Of a stretch of DNA of 64,000 nucleotides, positions 8,055-16,396 are shown piece after piece (position 1 is the first letter of the stretch; each line of letters begins with the position of its first letter). A program made the translations under genes and the position numbers. The DNA is from NORP259 sp041398705 (GTDB lineage: Bacteria > Planctomycetota > UBA1135 > GCA-002686595). The notes beneath the pieces were generated by a model. The model saw only the letters and a program-made list of their open reading frames with translations, did no database searches and was not told where the DNA came from. The stretch is from assembly GCA_041398705.1 (NCBI GenBank), contig JAWKUI010000010.1:62001-126000 (forward strand), written 5' to 3'.

Positions 8055-8690
8055 GGGTTTGGCCTGGGCTTCTTCGCGCACGAACAGCTCGTCGATCTTC
8101 CATTCGAAGCCGACTTCGAAGGACACTAGGTTCCGGACGTTTGGGCCCGGGTGTCGAGCCTGGGCCAACAGCCATTCCTTGTCGTTCGACTCGACAAGGT
8201 AGTTGAGCGCCCAAGGATCGCGCACATTGCCGTCATCCCAGAGTTCGGCCGGTTCGAACGGGTCGGCCGGCGGACCCTGCAGGGAGTAGAAACCCTCGCG
8301 CACCATGCGTGCCACCAATTGGCGTCCGTGCACGGCGACTTCGATTTCGACCGGGCCCCGGACCAGATCCCCCTGGAAGTTGTAGTCCTCCCGGTCCCGG
8401 CCCGCCCGGCTCAGGGCCCAGCGCAGCAGCGGCTGCTCCTTGAGCAGGTGGTCGCGGAACTCGAGGTACCCGAGTCGGGAGATGCCGTTGCGGGCCTTGA
8501 AGCCCGACGAGAAGCACCGGTACTCCTCCCCGGGCAAATCCGCCCGCAGGGCCACCAGGAAGGACTGCAGGCCCTGGACCGGGGTCCGGAACCCGAATCG
8601 GAGCACTTCCTCGGGCGTGGGGGGGGGCACCTGGCAGGAGTTCCCGAGGGCGATCAAGAGGGGGCACGCGAGCAGCAATCGAACCAGCAT
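8052..8690 (-). CDS. Lipoprotein of unknown function
   Basis: The protein is 212 aa and starts with a type II signal peptide: a short n-region, LLLACPLLIA, and the lipobox LGNSC with Cys19, so it should be lipid-anchored. The rest is a soluble alpha/beta domain without a family that I can name. Notable segments are YRCFSSGFKARNGISRLGYL and DPFEPAELWDDGNVRDPWA. The first, with EFRDHLLKE, resembles small periplasmic domains used to monitor processing, but this is weak. It runs convergently to the large envelope protein gene and no operon partner is apparent. Confidence 0.6.
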   Translation of the reverse strand: MLVRLLLACPLLIALGNSCQVPPPTPEEVLRFGFRTPVQGLQSFLVALRADLPGEEYRCFSSGFKARNGISRLGYLEFRDHLLKEQPLLRWALSRAGRDREDYNFQGDLVRGPVEIEVAVHGRQLVARMVREGFYSLQGPPADPFEPAELWDDGNVRDPWALNYLVESNDKEWLLAQARHPGPNVRNLVSFEVGFEWKIDELFVREEAQAKP

Positions 8691-8989
8691 GGGGGCATGC
8701 TAGCCCCGTCGATACATTTTGCGAACCGGTTCCAACAGGGGCGGGCGGCCGCCGTACCAGTGGGCCGACGGTTCCAGAAGGGGGCTTTTGCCCTTTTCTG
8801 GGAAACCCAGGGCCGCTCGGGGCGGTCCCAGGTCCCAGGAGCGATGGCCCACGGGAACCCGAGGAACACCCAATTCCACCGTGCCGGCTGGCTTCCAGGC
8901 CGATCGTCGCGATCGCTGGCGACACGCGCGCCGGAGGCGGGTACCCTTTCCGACCGGGAGTCGCTCCCCAAACCATCCGAAGTACAACC
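8691..8989 (+). other. Intergenic region between divergent genes
   Basis: This is a 299-bp divergent spacer. TACCCT at 8942-8947, 42 nt before the ATG at 8990, is a possible -10 for the DUF1573 gene. I see no RNA gene, repeat or convincing operator. Confidence 0.4.
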
Positions 8990-10554
8990 ATGAACGTTTC
9001 TCCGAGCTTCAAAAGCCGCCTGATCCGCCTCGGCCTGGTGGTGCCCTTGACCCTGCTGGCGGCGCCGCTGTCCGCCGCGGCCCCCCAGGAACCGGCCCCC
9101 GTGCCCGTCAAGCAGAAGGAGCAACCGGCTCCCAAGCCCGTTCCGAAGCCGATGCCCAAGCCGGTGCCCCAGGGCGAGAAGGAAAAGGAAGGGGATACGG
9201 GCAAGCTCGATCCCAAGGAGCAGGAGCAGCTCAAGCGGCGCCAGGAGGAGATCGCCCGCAAGCAAAAGGAGAAGGAGATCGAAGAGGCCAAGCGTCGCGG
9301 CGATGGCAAGTTGCCGCCCCGCGGGGATGCTCCGCCGGCCAAGCGCGTGCCCACCGGTGATGTGGATGGCCGCAAGGGGCTGCGCGAAGGCGACATGACC
9401 GACGAAGAGAAGGCCAAACTCGACCAGCGTCGCCAACAGGAGCTGATCCAATCCGATCCCGGTGCGAAGCTGGACATGGTGTTCGGCAGCGAGCGCCACG
9501 ACTTCGGTCGCCTGCGCCAGGGGGATCTGGTGAGCCACTCCTTCGACCTGCAGGCCGGTGGCACCACGCCGCTGAAGATCCGCCAAGTGAAGCCGAGCTG
9601 TGGCTGCACCCTGGGTAGCGTCGAGGTGGCGGATGCGGAAGGCAACTTCGGTCCGTACAACTACGGCGACCCGATCGATCCGGGCCGTCCGATCCGCATC
9701 AACGCGTCGGTCGACACCGCCAACAAGAAGAACAAGGTGCAGGTGCGCATCCAGATCATGAGCAATGATCCGGCTGGCGTGCACGCCCTGACCCTCGCCG
9801 CCGACGTGCAGCCGCTGCTCGTCTCCACCCCGGCGATGATCAACTTCGGCGATGTGCAACTGGGCAGCATCAACGAGCAGACCGTCGACATCCGCACGTC
9901 GCTGGGTGAGCCGATTGGGCTCAGCATCGACCAGCAGCGCGTCAACAACCTGCCCGTGGGCATGAGCTACGAGCTCTCGCCGGTCGGCCCGAACGCCGAA
10001 GGCAAGTCCTCGCACTGGCAACTGCGCGTGAAACTCGGTGCGGAAGCGCTCGAGGGTCAAGCCAACGCCACCTTGCGCGTCATCTCCGACCTGCCGATGC
10101 CGGTGGATCCGAAGAAGGAGCAAGAGGCGATCGAGCGCGGTTCGCACATCGTGCCCCAGTACTTCAACACCAGCGTGTCCATCTCCGCCCGCGTGCTGGG
10201 CGTCTTCTCGGTGGACCGCCCGTACCTCAGCTTCGGTCTGTTCCGCCCGGGCCAGGTCGTGCCGCGTCAGCTGCGCCTGACCTGCAACCAGGACGGCTAC
10301 ACCCTCGATAAAGTCACCGTGGAACTGCGCGGCCGTGGGGTCAGGAGTTCCCCGAGGCCCAGTACTTCACCACCAGCGTCCGTCCGGTTCCCGGCGCGAA
10401 CGCGGTCGACATCGAGCTGCGCATGACCGGCATGCCCGACGACGTGGACAAGTCCATGACCGGCGAACTGGTGATCAAGACCGGCTACGAAGGCGAATCC
10501 GACAAGATCGTGACCTTCAGCGGTGTGTGCCGCTCGGGCGTGGCCCCGCGCTGA
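8990..10554 (+). CDS. Secreted DUF1573-domain protein, interrupted by one frameshift
   Basis: Restoring one base gives a protein of about 521 aa. A signal peptide (RLIRLGLVVPLTLLAAPLSAAA) is followed by a Lys/Glu/Pro-rich linker up to about residue 150. A DUF1573 beta-sandwich domain then begins with DFGRLRQGDLVSHSFDLQ and the family hallmark KPSCGCT near residue 203. Further Ig-like modules follow (DFG-type NFGDVQLGS and LSFGLFRPGQ). The first frame derails after VELRGRG. One missing base in the GGGG run at 10337-10340 restores a coherent C-terminus from QEFPEAQYFTTS to the TGA at 10552, ending GVCRSGVAPR. DUF1573 proteins are abundant in Planctomycetota and Bacteroidota; their role is unknown. 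A terminator follows 20 nt later. Confidence 0.75.
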
Positions 10555-10573
10555 TCGACCCCCGTTCGGCAAT

Positions 10574-10617
10574 CCGCCGCCGCCTCCGCCTTCGGGTGGG
10601 GGCGGCGGCGGTCATTT
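10574..10617 (+). terminator. Intrinsic terminator-like hairpin with TTCG tetraloop
   Basis: The arms at 10574-10590 and 10595-10611 form about 17 pairs, nearly all G-C, closed by a C(TTCG)G tetraloop at 10591-10594. TCATTT follows. The position, 20 nt after the DUF1573 stop, fits its terminator, although the T-tract is short. Confidence 0.65.
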
Positions 10618-10817
10618 GGGGCCCGGGGTGGTGCGGGCCGGGGGGACTGAGTGATTCCGCACGGGGTCGGGGGCCGAAATTTGGCCGATTGGCGGAAACA
10701 CGGAATTGGAATCCCTCTAGTCCTGAACTGCCGGGGCCTGCCGGATAGAGTGTGCAGACCTGGGGCCGGCGCCATGGGGCGCGGCCGGAGCAGGCCTGAA
10801 GGAACGGAACGAACCCA

Positions 10818-12485
10818 TTGGAGCAGGATCTCGGGGACTACCTGGTGGCGGCCGGCGCCTTGACCGAAGCCCAGCTTCGGGAGGCGCGCAGCCTGGAACG
10901 CAGCGGAGCCCCCCTGGAGCAGGTGCTGGTGCGCCAGCGCATGCTGCCCGAGGCGACGGTCTTCCGCGCCTTGGCCAAGCTGCACGGATTGCCGTTCGTC
11001 GACTTGGCCAAGGGCAACATCGCGCGGGAGATCCTCGACCGGGTGCCCGAGGAGGTCGTCCGGCAACAGGGGCTGCTGCCGTTGATGGAGCGGCAGGGCG
11101 CCCTGGTCGTGGCGGTGGATGACCCGCTCAAGGTCATCGTGGCGGGCGAGTTGAACTTCCTGCTCGGCGGCGAAGTCGTGTGCGCCCTGGCCGGACCGGC
11201 GGCCCTCGCCGAAGCCATCGACCGCTACTTCGGTCCCCTGGAGGACGACGGGCCGGCCCTGACCGGGGCGCGCGGCGACGACGATGGGGACGATGCGCCG
11301 ATCGTGCGTCTCGTGACCCGCATGTTCACCGATGCCCTGCGCGAGCGGGCCAGCGACATCCACATCGAACCCGGTCACAACCACCTGCGGGTGCGCTTCC
11401 GCGTGGACGGCATGCTGCGCACTACGGCGGAACACCCGCTGCACCTGCACGCGGCTTTGGTCAGTCGCCTCAAGATCATGGCGCAGATGGACATTGCCGA
11501 AAAGCGCAAGCCGCAGGACGGCCGCATCGGCGTGCGCATCTCTGGCCGCGAGATCGACGTGCGGGTGTCGGTCCTTCCGACGGCGCGCGGCGAGACCCTG
11601 GTCATGCGTCTGCTCGACCGCAGCGCGAACCTGATCCCGCTCGCCGACCTGGGCCTCGAGCCGGAAGAGGAGAGCTGGTTCCGCCGCGTCATCGAACGGC
11701 CGAGCGGCATCGTTCTGGTGACCGGCCCCACCGGTAGCGGCAAGACCACGACCCTGTACGCGGCCCTCTCCGAACGCAACCGCCAGGACGTCAAGATCAT
11801 CACCGCCGAGGACCCGGTCGAATACCGCATCCCCGGCATCAACCAGGTGCAGACCAATGCGCGCGTCGGACTCAGTTTCGCGCGCATCCTGAAGGCGATG
11901 CTGCGCTGCGCACCGAACGTGATCCTGGTGGGGGAGACCCGCGACCGCGAAACGGCCGAAACCGCCATCCAGGCTTCGCTCACGGGGCACCTGGTGTTCA
12001 CGACCCTGCACACCAACGATGCACCCAGTGCGCTCACCCGCCTCGCGGACATCGGCATCCCGCCGTTCCTGATCTCCGCCTCGGTGCAGGCCGTGCTCGC
12101 CCAGCGTCTGGTGCGCCGCCTGTGCCCGGAATGCCGGCGCCCCTACGCGCCCGGACCCGCCGAAGCCCGTGCCCTCGGCCTCGATCGCCTCGGCGACGCC
12201 ACCTGGTACCGCCCCGGCGGCTGCCGTGCGTGCGAAGGCAGCGGCTACCGCGGCCGGGTGGCTTTGTACGAACGGCTCGAGATGGACGAGACCCTGCGCG
12301 AGCTGAGTTTCCGTGGGGCCTCGCTCGAAGAACTGCGCCGCGCCTCCCTGGAGAGCGGCGCGCTGCGGCCGATGCTCGCCGCCGGGGCGCGTAAGGTGCA
12401 GGCCGGCATCACCACCCTGGAAGAGGTGCTGCGGGTGACCCGCGCGGTGCACGTCTCCGAAGAAACCGCTGAAACCGAGCTGTGA
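10818..12485 (+). CDS. GspE/PilB-family assembly ATPase (first copy)
   Basis: The protein is 555 aa. An MshEN-type N-terminal domain (about 1-130, with LGDYLVAAGALTEAQLREA) is followed by the secretion ATPase core. The core has the SDIHIEPG entry motif, Walker A GPTGSGKTTTLYA near residue 308, the Asp box ITAEDPVEYRIPG, Walker B NVILVGETRD, and the His box TTLHTNDAPSALTRL. A tetracysteine zinc site follows, with CPEC and CRAC about 40 residues apart. ATP hydrolysis on the cytoplasmic side drives pilin or pseudopilin polymerisation. It begins with TTG, preceded by a GAAGGAA ribosome binding site. It leads the cluster followed by PilT, a second GspE and PilC, so PilB is the likelier role. Confidence 0.88.
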   Translation: MEQDLGDYLVAAGALTEAQLREARSLERSGAPLEQVLVRQRMLPEATVFRALAKLHGLPFVDLAKGNIAREILDRVPEEVVRQQGLLPLMERQGALVVAVDDPLKVIVAGELNFLLGGEVVCALAGPAALAEAIDRYFGPLEDDGPALTGARGDDDGDDAPIVRLVTRMFTDALRERASDIHIEPGHNHLRVRFRVDGMLRTTAEHPLHLHAALVSRLKIMAQMDIAEKRKPQDGRIGVRISGREIDVRVSVLPTARGETLVMRLLDRSANLIPLADLGLEPEEESWFRRVIERPSGIVLVTGPTGSGKTTTLYAALSERNRQDVKIITAEDPVEYRIPGINQVQTNARVGLSFARILKAMLRCAPNVILVGETRDRETAETAIQASLTGHLVFTTLHTNDAPSALTRLADIGIPPFLISASVQAVLAQRLVRRLCPECRRPYAPGPAEARALGLDRLGDATWYRPGGCRACEGSGYRGRVALYERLEMDETLRELSFRGASLEELRRASLESGALRPMLAAGARKVQAGITTLEEVLRVTRAVHVSEETAETEL

Positions 12486-12489
12486 ACCG

Positions 12490-13539
12490 ATGAAGATCGA
12501 AGACTGGATGCAACTGGCCATCGACCGCGGCGCCTCGGACCTGCACCTGCAGGCGGGCCGCGAGCCGGCGGCGCGCATCGACGGCCACCTGGTTTCCCTG
12601 GGGGACGCCACCCTCACCCAGGCCGACACCGAAGCCCTGTGCCGCAGCCTCTGCAACGAGAAACACTGGCGCGAGGTCGAAGAAGTCGGCACGACCGACC
12701 TCGGCATGGCCCACTCCAGCGGCACCCGCTTCCGCGTCAGCGTGCTGCGCGGCAAGGGCCGGTATGCGGCGGTGCTGCGTTTGATCCCGCAGAAATTGCT
12801 GCCCCTCGACACCATCGGTCTGCCGGCCGCGGTGCAGGAACTGCTGCGCCGGCCGCGGGGGCTCATCCTCGTCACCGGCCCGACGGGCAGCGGCAAGACC
12901 ACCACCCTCGCTTCGATGGTGGACTGGATCAACACCGAACAGGATCGCCACATCATCACGATCGAAGATCCGATCGAGTACTACCACGAGCACAAGCGTG
13001 GCATCGTTACCCAGCGCGAGGTGGGGGTGGACGTGCCCGACTTCGAGGAGGCCATGCGCCGTGCCCTGCGCCAGGACCCCGACGTGATCCTGCTGGGCGA
13101 GATGCGCGACCTGGAGACCATCAGCGCGGCGATCACCGCCGCCGAGACGGGCCACCTGGTGTTCGGCACCTTGCACACCACCGGTTCGGCCCGCACTGTC
13201 AACCGCATCATCGATGCGTTCCCCGGCAACCAGCAGGAGCAGATCCGGGCGCAGCTCTCGGTTTCGTTGCTCTCGGTGGTTTCGCAGGTGCTCATGCCGC
13301 GCGCCGGGGGCAAGGGGCGGGTTGCGGGGTTCGAGGTGATGATCAACACGCCGGCCATCGGCAACCTGATCCGCAAGAACGAGACGAACAAGATCCCCTC
13401 GACGATCCAGACCTCGAAGCGCCTCGGCATGCAGACGCTCGACGATCACCTGTGGGAGCTCGCGAGCACCGGCGCGATCGACCGCCGCACCGCGATCGAC
13501 TTTGCCCAGGATCCGAAGGATCTGGAGGCGCGCCTGTGA
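12490..13539 (+). CDS. pilT: Twitching-motility retraction ATPase PilT
   Basis: The protein is 349 aa, the usual PilT length. It begins with the compact N-terminal domain WMQLAIDRGASDLHLQAGRE, followed by Walker A GPTGSGKTTTLASMVDWIN, the Asp box IITIEDPIEYYH, Walker B PDVILLGEMRDLETI, and the His box FGTLHTTGSARTVNRIIDAFP. It also contains QQEQIRAQLS, typical of PilT/PilU. There is no zinc tetracysteine module. PilT depolymerises type IV pili from the cytoplasmic base. Its start is 4 nt after the first ATPase gene and its stop overlaps the GTG of the next, so it is tightly co-transcribed. The C-terminal AIRE motif of classic PilT is not obvious. Confidence 0.92.
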   Translation: MKIEDWMQLAIDRGASDLHLQAGREPAARIDGHLVSLGDATLTQADTEALCRSLCNEKHWREVEEVGTTDLGMAHSSGTRFRVSVLRGKGRYAAVLRLIPQKLLPLDTIGLPAAVQELLRRPRGLILVTGPTGSGKTTTLASMVDWINTEQDRHIITIEDPIEYYHEHKRGIVTQREVGVDVPDFEEAMRRALRQDPDVILLGEMRDLETISAAITAAETGHLVFGTLHTTGSARTVNRIIDAFPGNQQEQIRAQLSVSLLSVVSQVLMPRAGGKGRVAGFEVMINTPAIGNLIRKNETNKIPSTIQTSKRLGMQTLDDHLWELASTGAIDRRTAIDFAQDPKDLEARL

Positions 13540-15212
13540 GGGAGGGCCAATCCCAAGGCCGCCTGCTCGGGCAGATCCTCAAGGCCCATGGCAAGGTCGG
13601 GGAGGCCGAGGTCCAGCGGGCCCTCGCCGATCAGCGCAAACACGGCGGCTTGATCGGCCAGTGCCTCGTGGCGCTCGGTGCGTGCACGGAAGCCGACGTG
13701 GCGATGGCCCTCGCCGACCAGGCGGGCCTCGAGAGTGTGCACCTCGCCCGCGTCACCCCGACCCAGGAAGCGATCGACCTGGTCGATGGCAGCATGGCGC
13801 ACACCTTCCTGGTGTTGCCTCTCGAGCGGGTCGGCGACGACCTCGTGGTGGCCCTGGCAGATCCCCTCAACCAAGCGATCCTCGACGACCTGGGCTTCGG
13901 CACGGGCTGCACGATCAAACCGCTCGTGGCCCCGGCGGACGCCCTGCGCGCCCGTATCCGCGAGATCTACGGCGACGCCGCCGACCTCGCTTCCGCCATC
14001 GCCGACGCGGCGGGGGCGGTCGATGGCGGGGACGCCCAGAGCGCGGCGCAGAGCAAACCCGTGGTGCGCCTGCTCAACTCGATCCTGACGCGAGCCATCC
14101 GCGACCGCGCCTCGGACGTGCACTTCGAGGTCTACGACGGTTCCTTCCGCATCCGCTATCGCGTGGACGGGGCCCTCTACGAGGTCGAAGCCCCGCCGAT
14201 GCACCTGGCCGTGCCGCTCGTGGCGCGCATCAAGGTCATGGCGGACCTCGACATCACCGAAACGCGCGTGCCCCAGGACGGCCGCATCGAACTCTCGATC
14301 GATGGCCAACCCGTCGACCTGCGCGTGGCGACCTTGCCCACGCAAACGGGGGAAGGGTGCGTGATGCGGGTGCTCGACCGCTCCGCCGTCAACCTCGACC
14401 TGTCCGCGCTCGGCATGCGACCCGCCGAAGAGGCGACCTTGCGCGCGCTGACGCGCCTGCCGCACGGCATCGTGCTCGTCACCGGTCCCACGGGTAGCGG
14501 CAAGACGACCACCCTCTACGCCATGCTGTCCGAAGCCAACGACCCGGCCGTCAAGATCATCACGGTCGAGGATCCGGTGGAATACGATCTGGACGGCATC
14601 GTGCAGGTGCCGATCCAAGAGGACATCGGCGTGACCTACGCAAAGGTGTTGCGCACCATCCTGCGTCAGGACCCGGACAAGATCCTGGTGGGGGAGATCC
14701 GCGACGACGAGACCGCCAGCACCGCGGTCGAGGCGAGCCTCACCGGCCACACGGTGTTCGCGACCCTGCACACCCAAGACGCCCCCGGAACGGTCACGCG
14801 CTTGGTGGACATGGGCGTGCCGGCGTTCCTCATCACGGCCACCCTGGAAGCCGTAGTCGCCCAGCGCCTGGTGCGCCAGGTCTGCAGCGCATGCGCCCGC
14901 GAATTCGTGCCCGACGAAGAGCTGCTCGCGGAGCTCGGCGCCGTGGCCGGGGCGGTGCGCGGACGCACCCTGCGGTATGGCGCCGGCTGTGACCGCTGCC
15001 ACCACACCGGGTACAAGGGGCGCATGGGCATCTTCGAGATCCTGATCGTCTCCGACACCCTGCGCACCGCGATCCACCGCGGGGCGTCCACGGGGGAGTT
15101 GCGCACGCTGGCGACCTCCGAGGGCATGCGCACCCTGCGCCAGGCGGGCATGGAAGCCGTGCTCGCCGGGCAGACCACCTTGGAAGAGGTGCTGCGCGAA
15201 ACCCAGGCCTGA
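13536..15212 (+). CDS. GspE/PilB-family assembly ATPase (second copy)
   Basis: The protein is 558 aa from the GTG that overlaps the pilT stop (GTGA at 13536-13539). It has an MshEN-type N-domain (GRLLGQILKAHGKVGEAEVQ, then PLNQAILDDLGFGTG), the core with SDVHFEVYD, Walker A GPTGSGKTTTLYAML, IITVEDPVEYDLDG, Walker B DKILVGEIRDDETA, ATLHTQDAPGTVTRL, and a zinc module with CSAC and CDRC. The open frame extends far upstream inside pilT, but that part is a shadow. It is clearly a paralogue of the first ATPase, not a duplicate; the nucleotide sequences differ throughout. A second extension motor, or one specialised for another pilin set, is inferred. Confidence 0.88.
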   Translation: MREGQSQGRLLGQILKAHGKVGEAEVQRALADQRKHGGLIGQCLVALGACTEADVAMALADQAGLESVHLARVTPTQEAIDLVDGSMAHTFLVLPLERVGDDLVVALADPLNQAILDDLGFGTGCTIKPLVAPADALRARIREIYGDAADLASAIADAAGAVDGGDAQSAAQSKPVVRLLNSILTRAIRDRASDVHFEVYDGSFRIRYRVDGALYEVEAPPMHLAVPLVARIKVMADLDITETRVPQDGRIELSIDGQPVDLRVATLPTQTGEGCVMRVLDRSAVNLDLSALGMRPAEEATLRALTRLPHGIVLVTGPTGSGKTTTLYAMLSEANDPAVKIITVEDPVEYDLDGIVQVPIQEDIGVTYAKVLRTILRQDPDKILVGEIRDDETASTAVEASLTGHTVFATLHTQDAPGTVTRLVDMGVPAFLITATLEAVVAQRLVRQVCSACAREFVPDEELLAELGAVAGAVRGRTLRYGAGCDRCHHTGYKGRMGIFEILIVSDTLRTAIHRGASTGELRTLATSEGMRTLRQAGMEAVLAGQTTLEEVLRETQA

Positions 15213-15234
15213 ACCCCTCCTTGATCCAACTGTT

Positions 15235-16365
15235 ATGGCCCGACGCATCCAACGCTCCCCGCAATCCGCGCCCGACCGCCCGGCCGGTGCCCAGGCTCCG
15301 CGCTCCCGCAAGGGGGGCCGGGTGGCCTCGGGCCAGGTGACCCAATTCACCGTGCAGTTGGCGACCCTGTCCGAGGCGGGCATCCCGGTGGTGCGCGCCT
15401 TGACCGTGCTGGAGGGCCAGGCGCGTCCCGGACCGTTCAAGGACGTGCTCGGCGAAGTCACCGAAGACGTGGCGAGCGGCATGCCCTTGTCCGATGCCCT
15501 CGGCAAACACCCGCGTGCCTTCGACGCGCTCTACAGCAACATGGTGCACGCTGGCGAGGCGGGTGGTGTGCTCGATCTCGTGCTGCAGCGCCTGGCGGAA
15601 TTCCGCGAGAAGGCCGAAGCGATCCGCTCCAAGCTGTTCGGCGCGATGATCTATCCGATCATCGTGACCTGCGTCGCCACCGTCTTCGTCGCGGTCGCCG
15701 TGCTCTGGCTGATCCCCAAGTTCGAGCGCATCTACAAGAGTTTCGACTTCCCGCTGCCGCGCATCACGACGATCCTGCTGGACATCAGCAACTTCGTCAT
15801 CCATTGGTGGTACATCGTGTTCTTGGTGCCGCCGCTGCTCTTGATGCTGCACTTCCTGCTGCTGCGGCGTTCGGACGGCTATCGCTTCCGGATGCACGAC
15901 TGGCTTCTGCGGGTGCCCCTGATCGGGTCCCTGATCCAGGAGTCCCTCGTCGGCCGTTTCGCGCGCACCTTCGGCACCCTCGTGCAGGCGGGCGTGCCGC
16001 ACCTCGATTCGCTGGAGATCGTGCGCGACACCACGGCGAACGACGTGCTGGCGGACGCGGTCGAGGACATCCGCCGGACCGTGCGCGAGGGCGAAGGCAT
16101 CGCCCGGCCCATGGGCGAGAGCGGCATGTTCGACGATGTGGTCGTGAACATGGTCGACGTGGGGGAGCAGACCGGCGAGCTCGACAACATGCTGCTCAAG
16201 GTGGCGAACGCCTCCGAGCGGCGGGTCGACCGGCGCGTGGATGCGCTGATGAAGCTGCTCGAACCCATGCTGATCTTGGTCATGGCGGTGTTCGTGGGTT
16301 TCCTCGTGGTGGCCCTGTTCCTGCCCTTGGTCGGTCTGATGGACTCCATCAACTCGGCGAGCTGA
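15235..16365 (+). CDS. pilC: Inner-membrane platform protein PilC/GspF
   Basis: The protein is 376 aa, in the family range of about 350-410. It contains two T2SSF domains: LATLSEAGIPVVRALTVLE with NMVHAGEAGGVLD in the first, and RTFGTLVQAGVPHLDSLEIV with MVDVGEQTGELDNML in the second. Hydrophobic helices lie at about 145-162 and 185-205, with another at the C-terminus (LEPMLILVMAVFVGFLVVAL). This protein couples the cytoplasmic ATPases to pilin extraction from the membrane. The 34-residue basic, Pro-rich N-terminus is shorter than the usual region. It is 22 nt downstream of the second ATPase, and no pilin or secretin gene follows. Confidence 0.92.
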   Translation: MARRIQRSPQSAPDRPAGAQAPRSRKGGRVASGQVTQFTVQLATLSEAGIPVVRALTVLEGQARPGPFKDVLGEVTEDVASGMPLSDALGKHPRAFDALYSNMVHAGEAGGVLDLVLQRLAEFREKAEAIRSKLFGAMIYPIIVTCVATVFVAVAVLWLIPKFERIYKSFDFPLPRITTILLDISNFVIHWWYIVFLVPPLLLMLHFLLLRRSDGYRFRMHDWLLRVPLIGSLIQESLVGRFARTFGTLVQAGVPHLDSLEIVRDTTANDVLADAVEDIRRTVREGEGIARPMGESGMFDDVVVNMVDVGEQTGELDNMLLKVANASERRVDRRVDALMKLLEPMLILVMAVFVGFLVVALFLPLVGLMDSINSAS

Positions 16366-16396
16366 TGACCGGCGCGGCACGAGCGGAGCGGGGACG

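Noticed and set aside
12639..13535. Upstream extension of the second GspE frame
   Set aside because: It lies inside pilT in another frame. The GTG at 13536 gives a proper N-domain.
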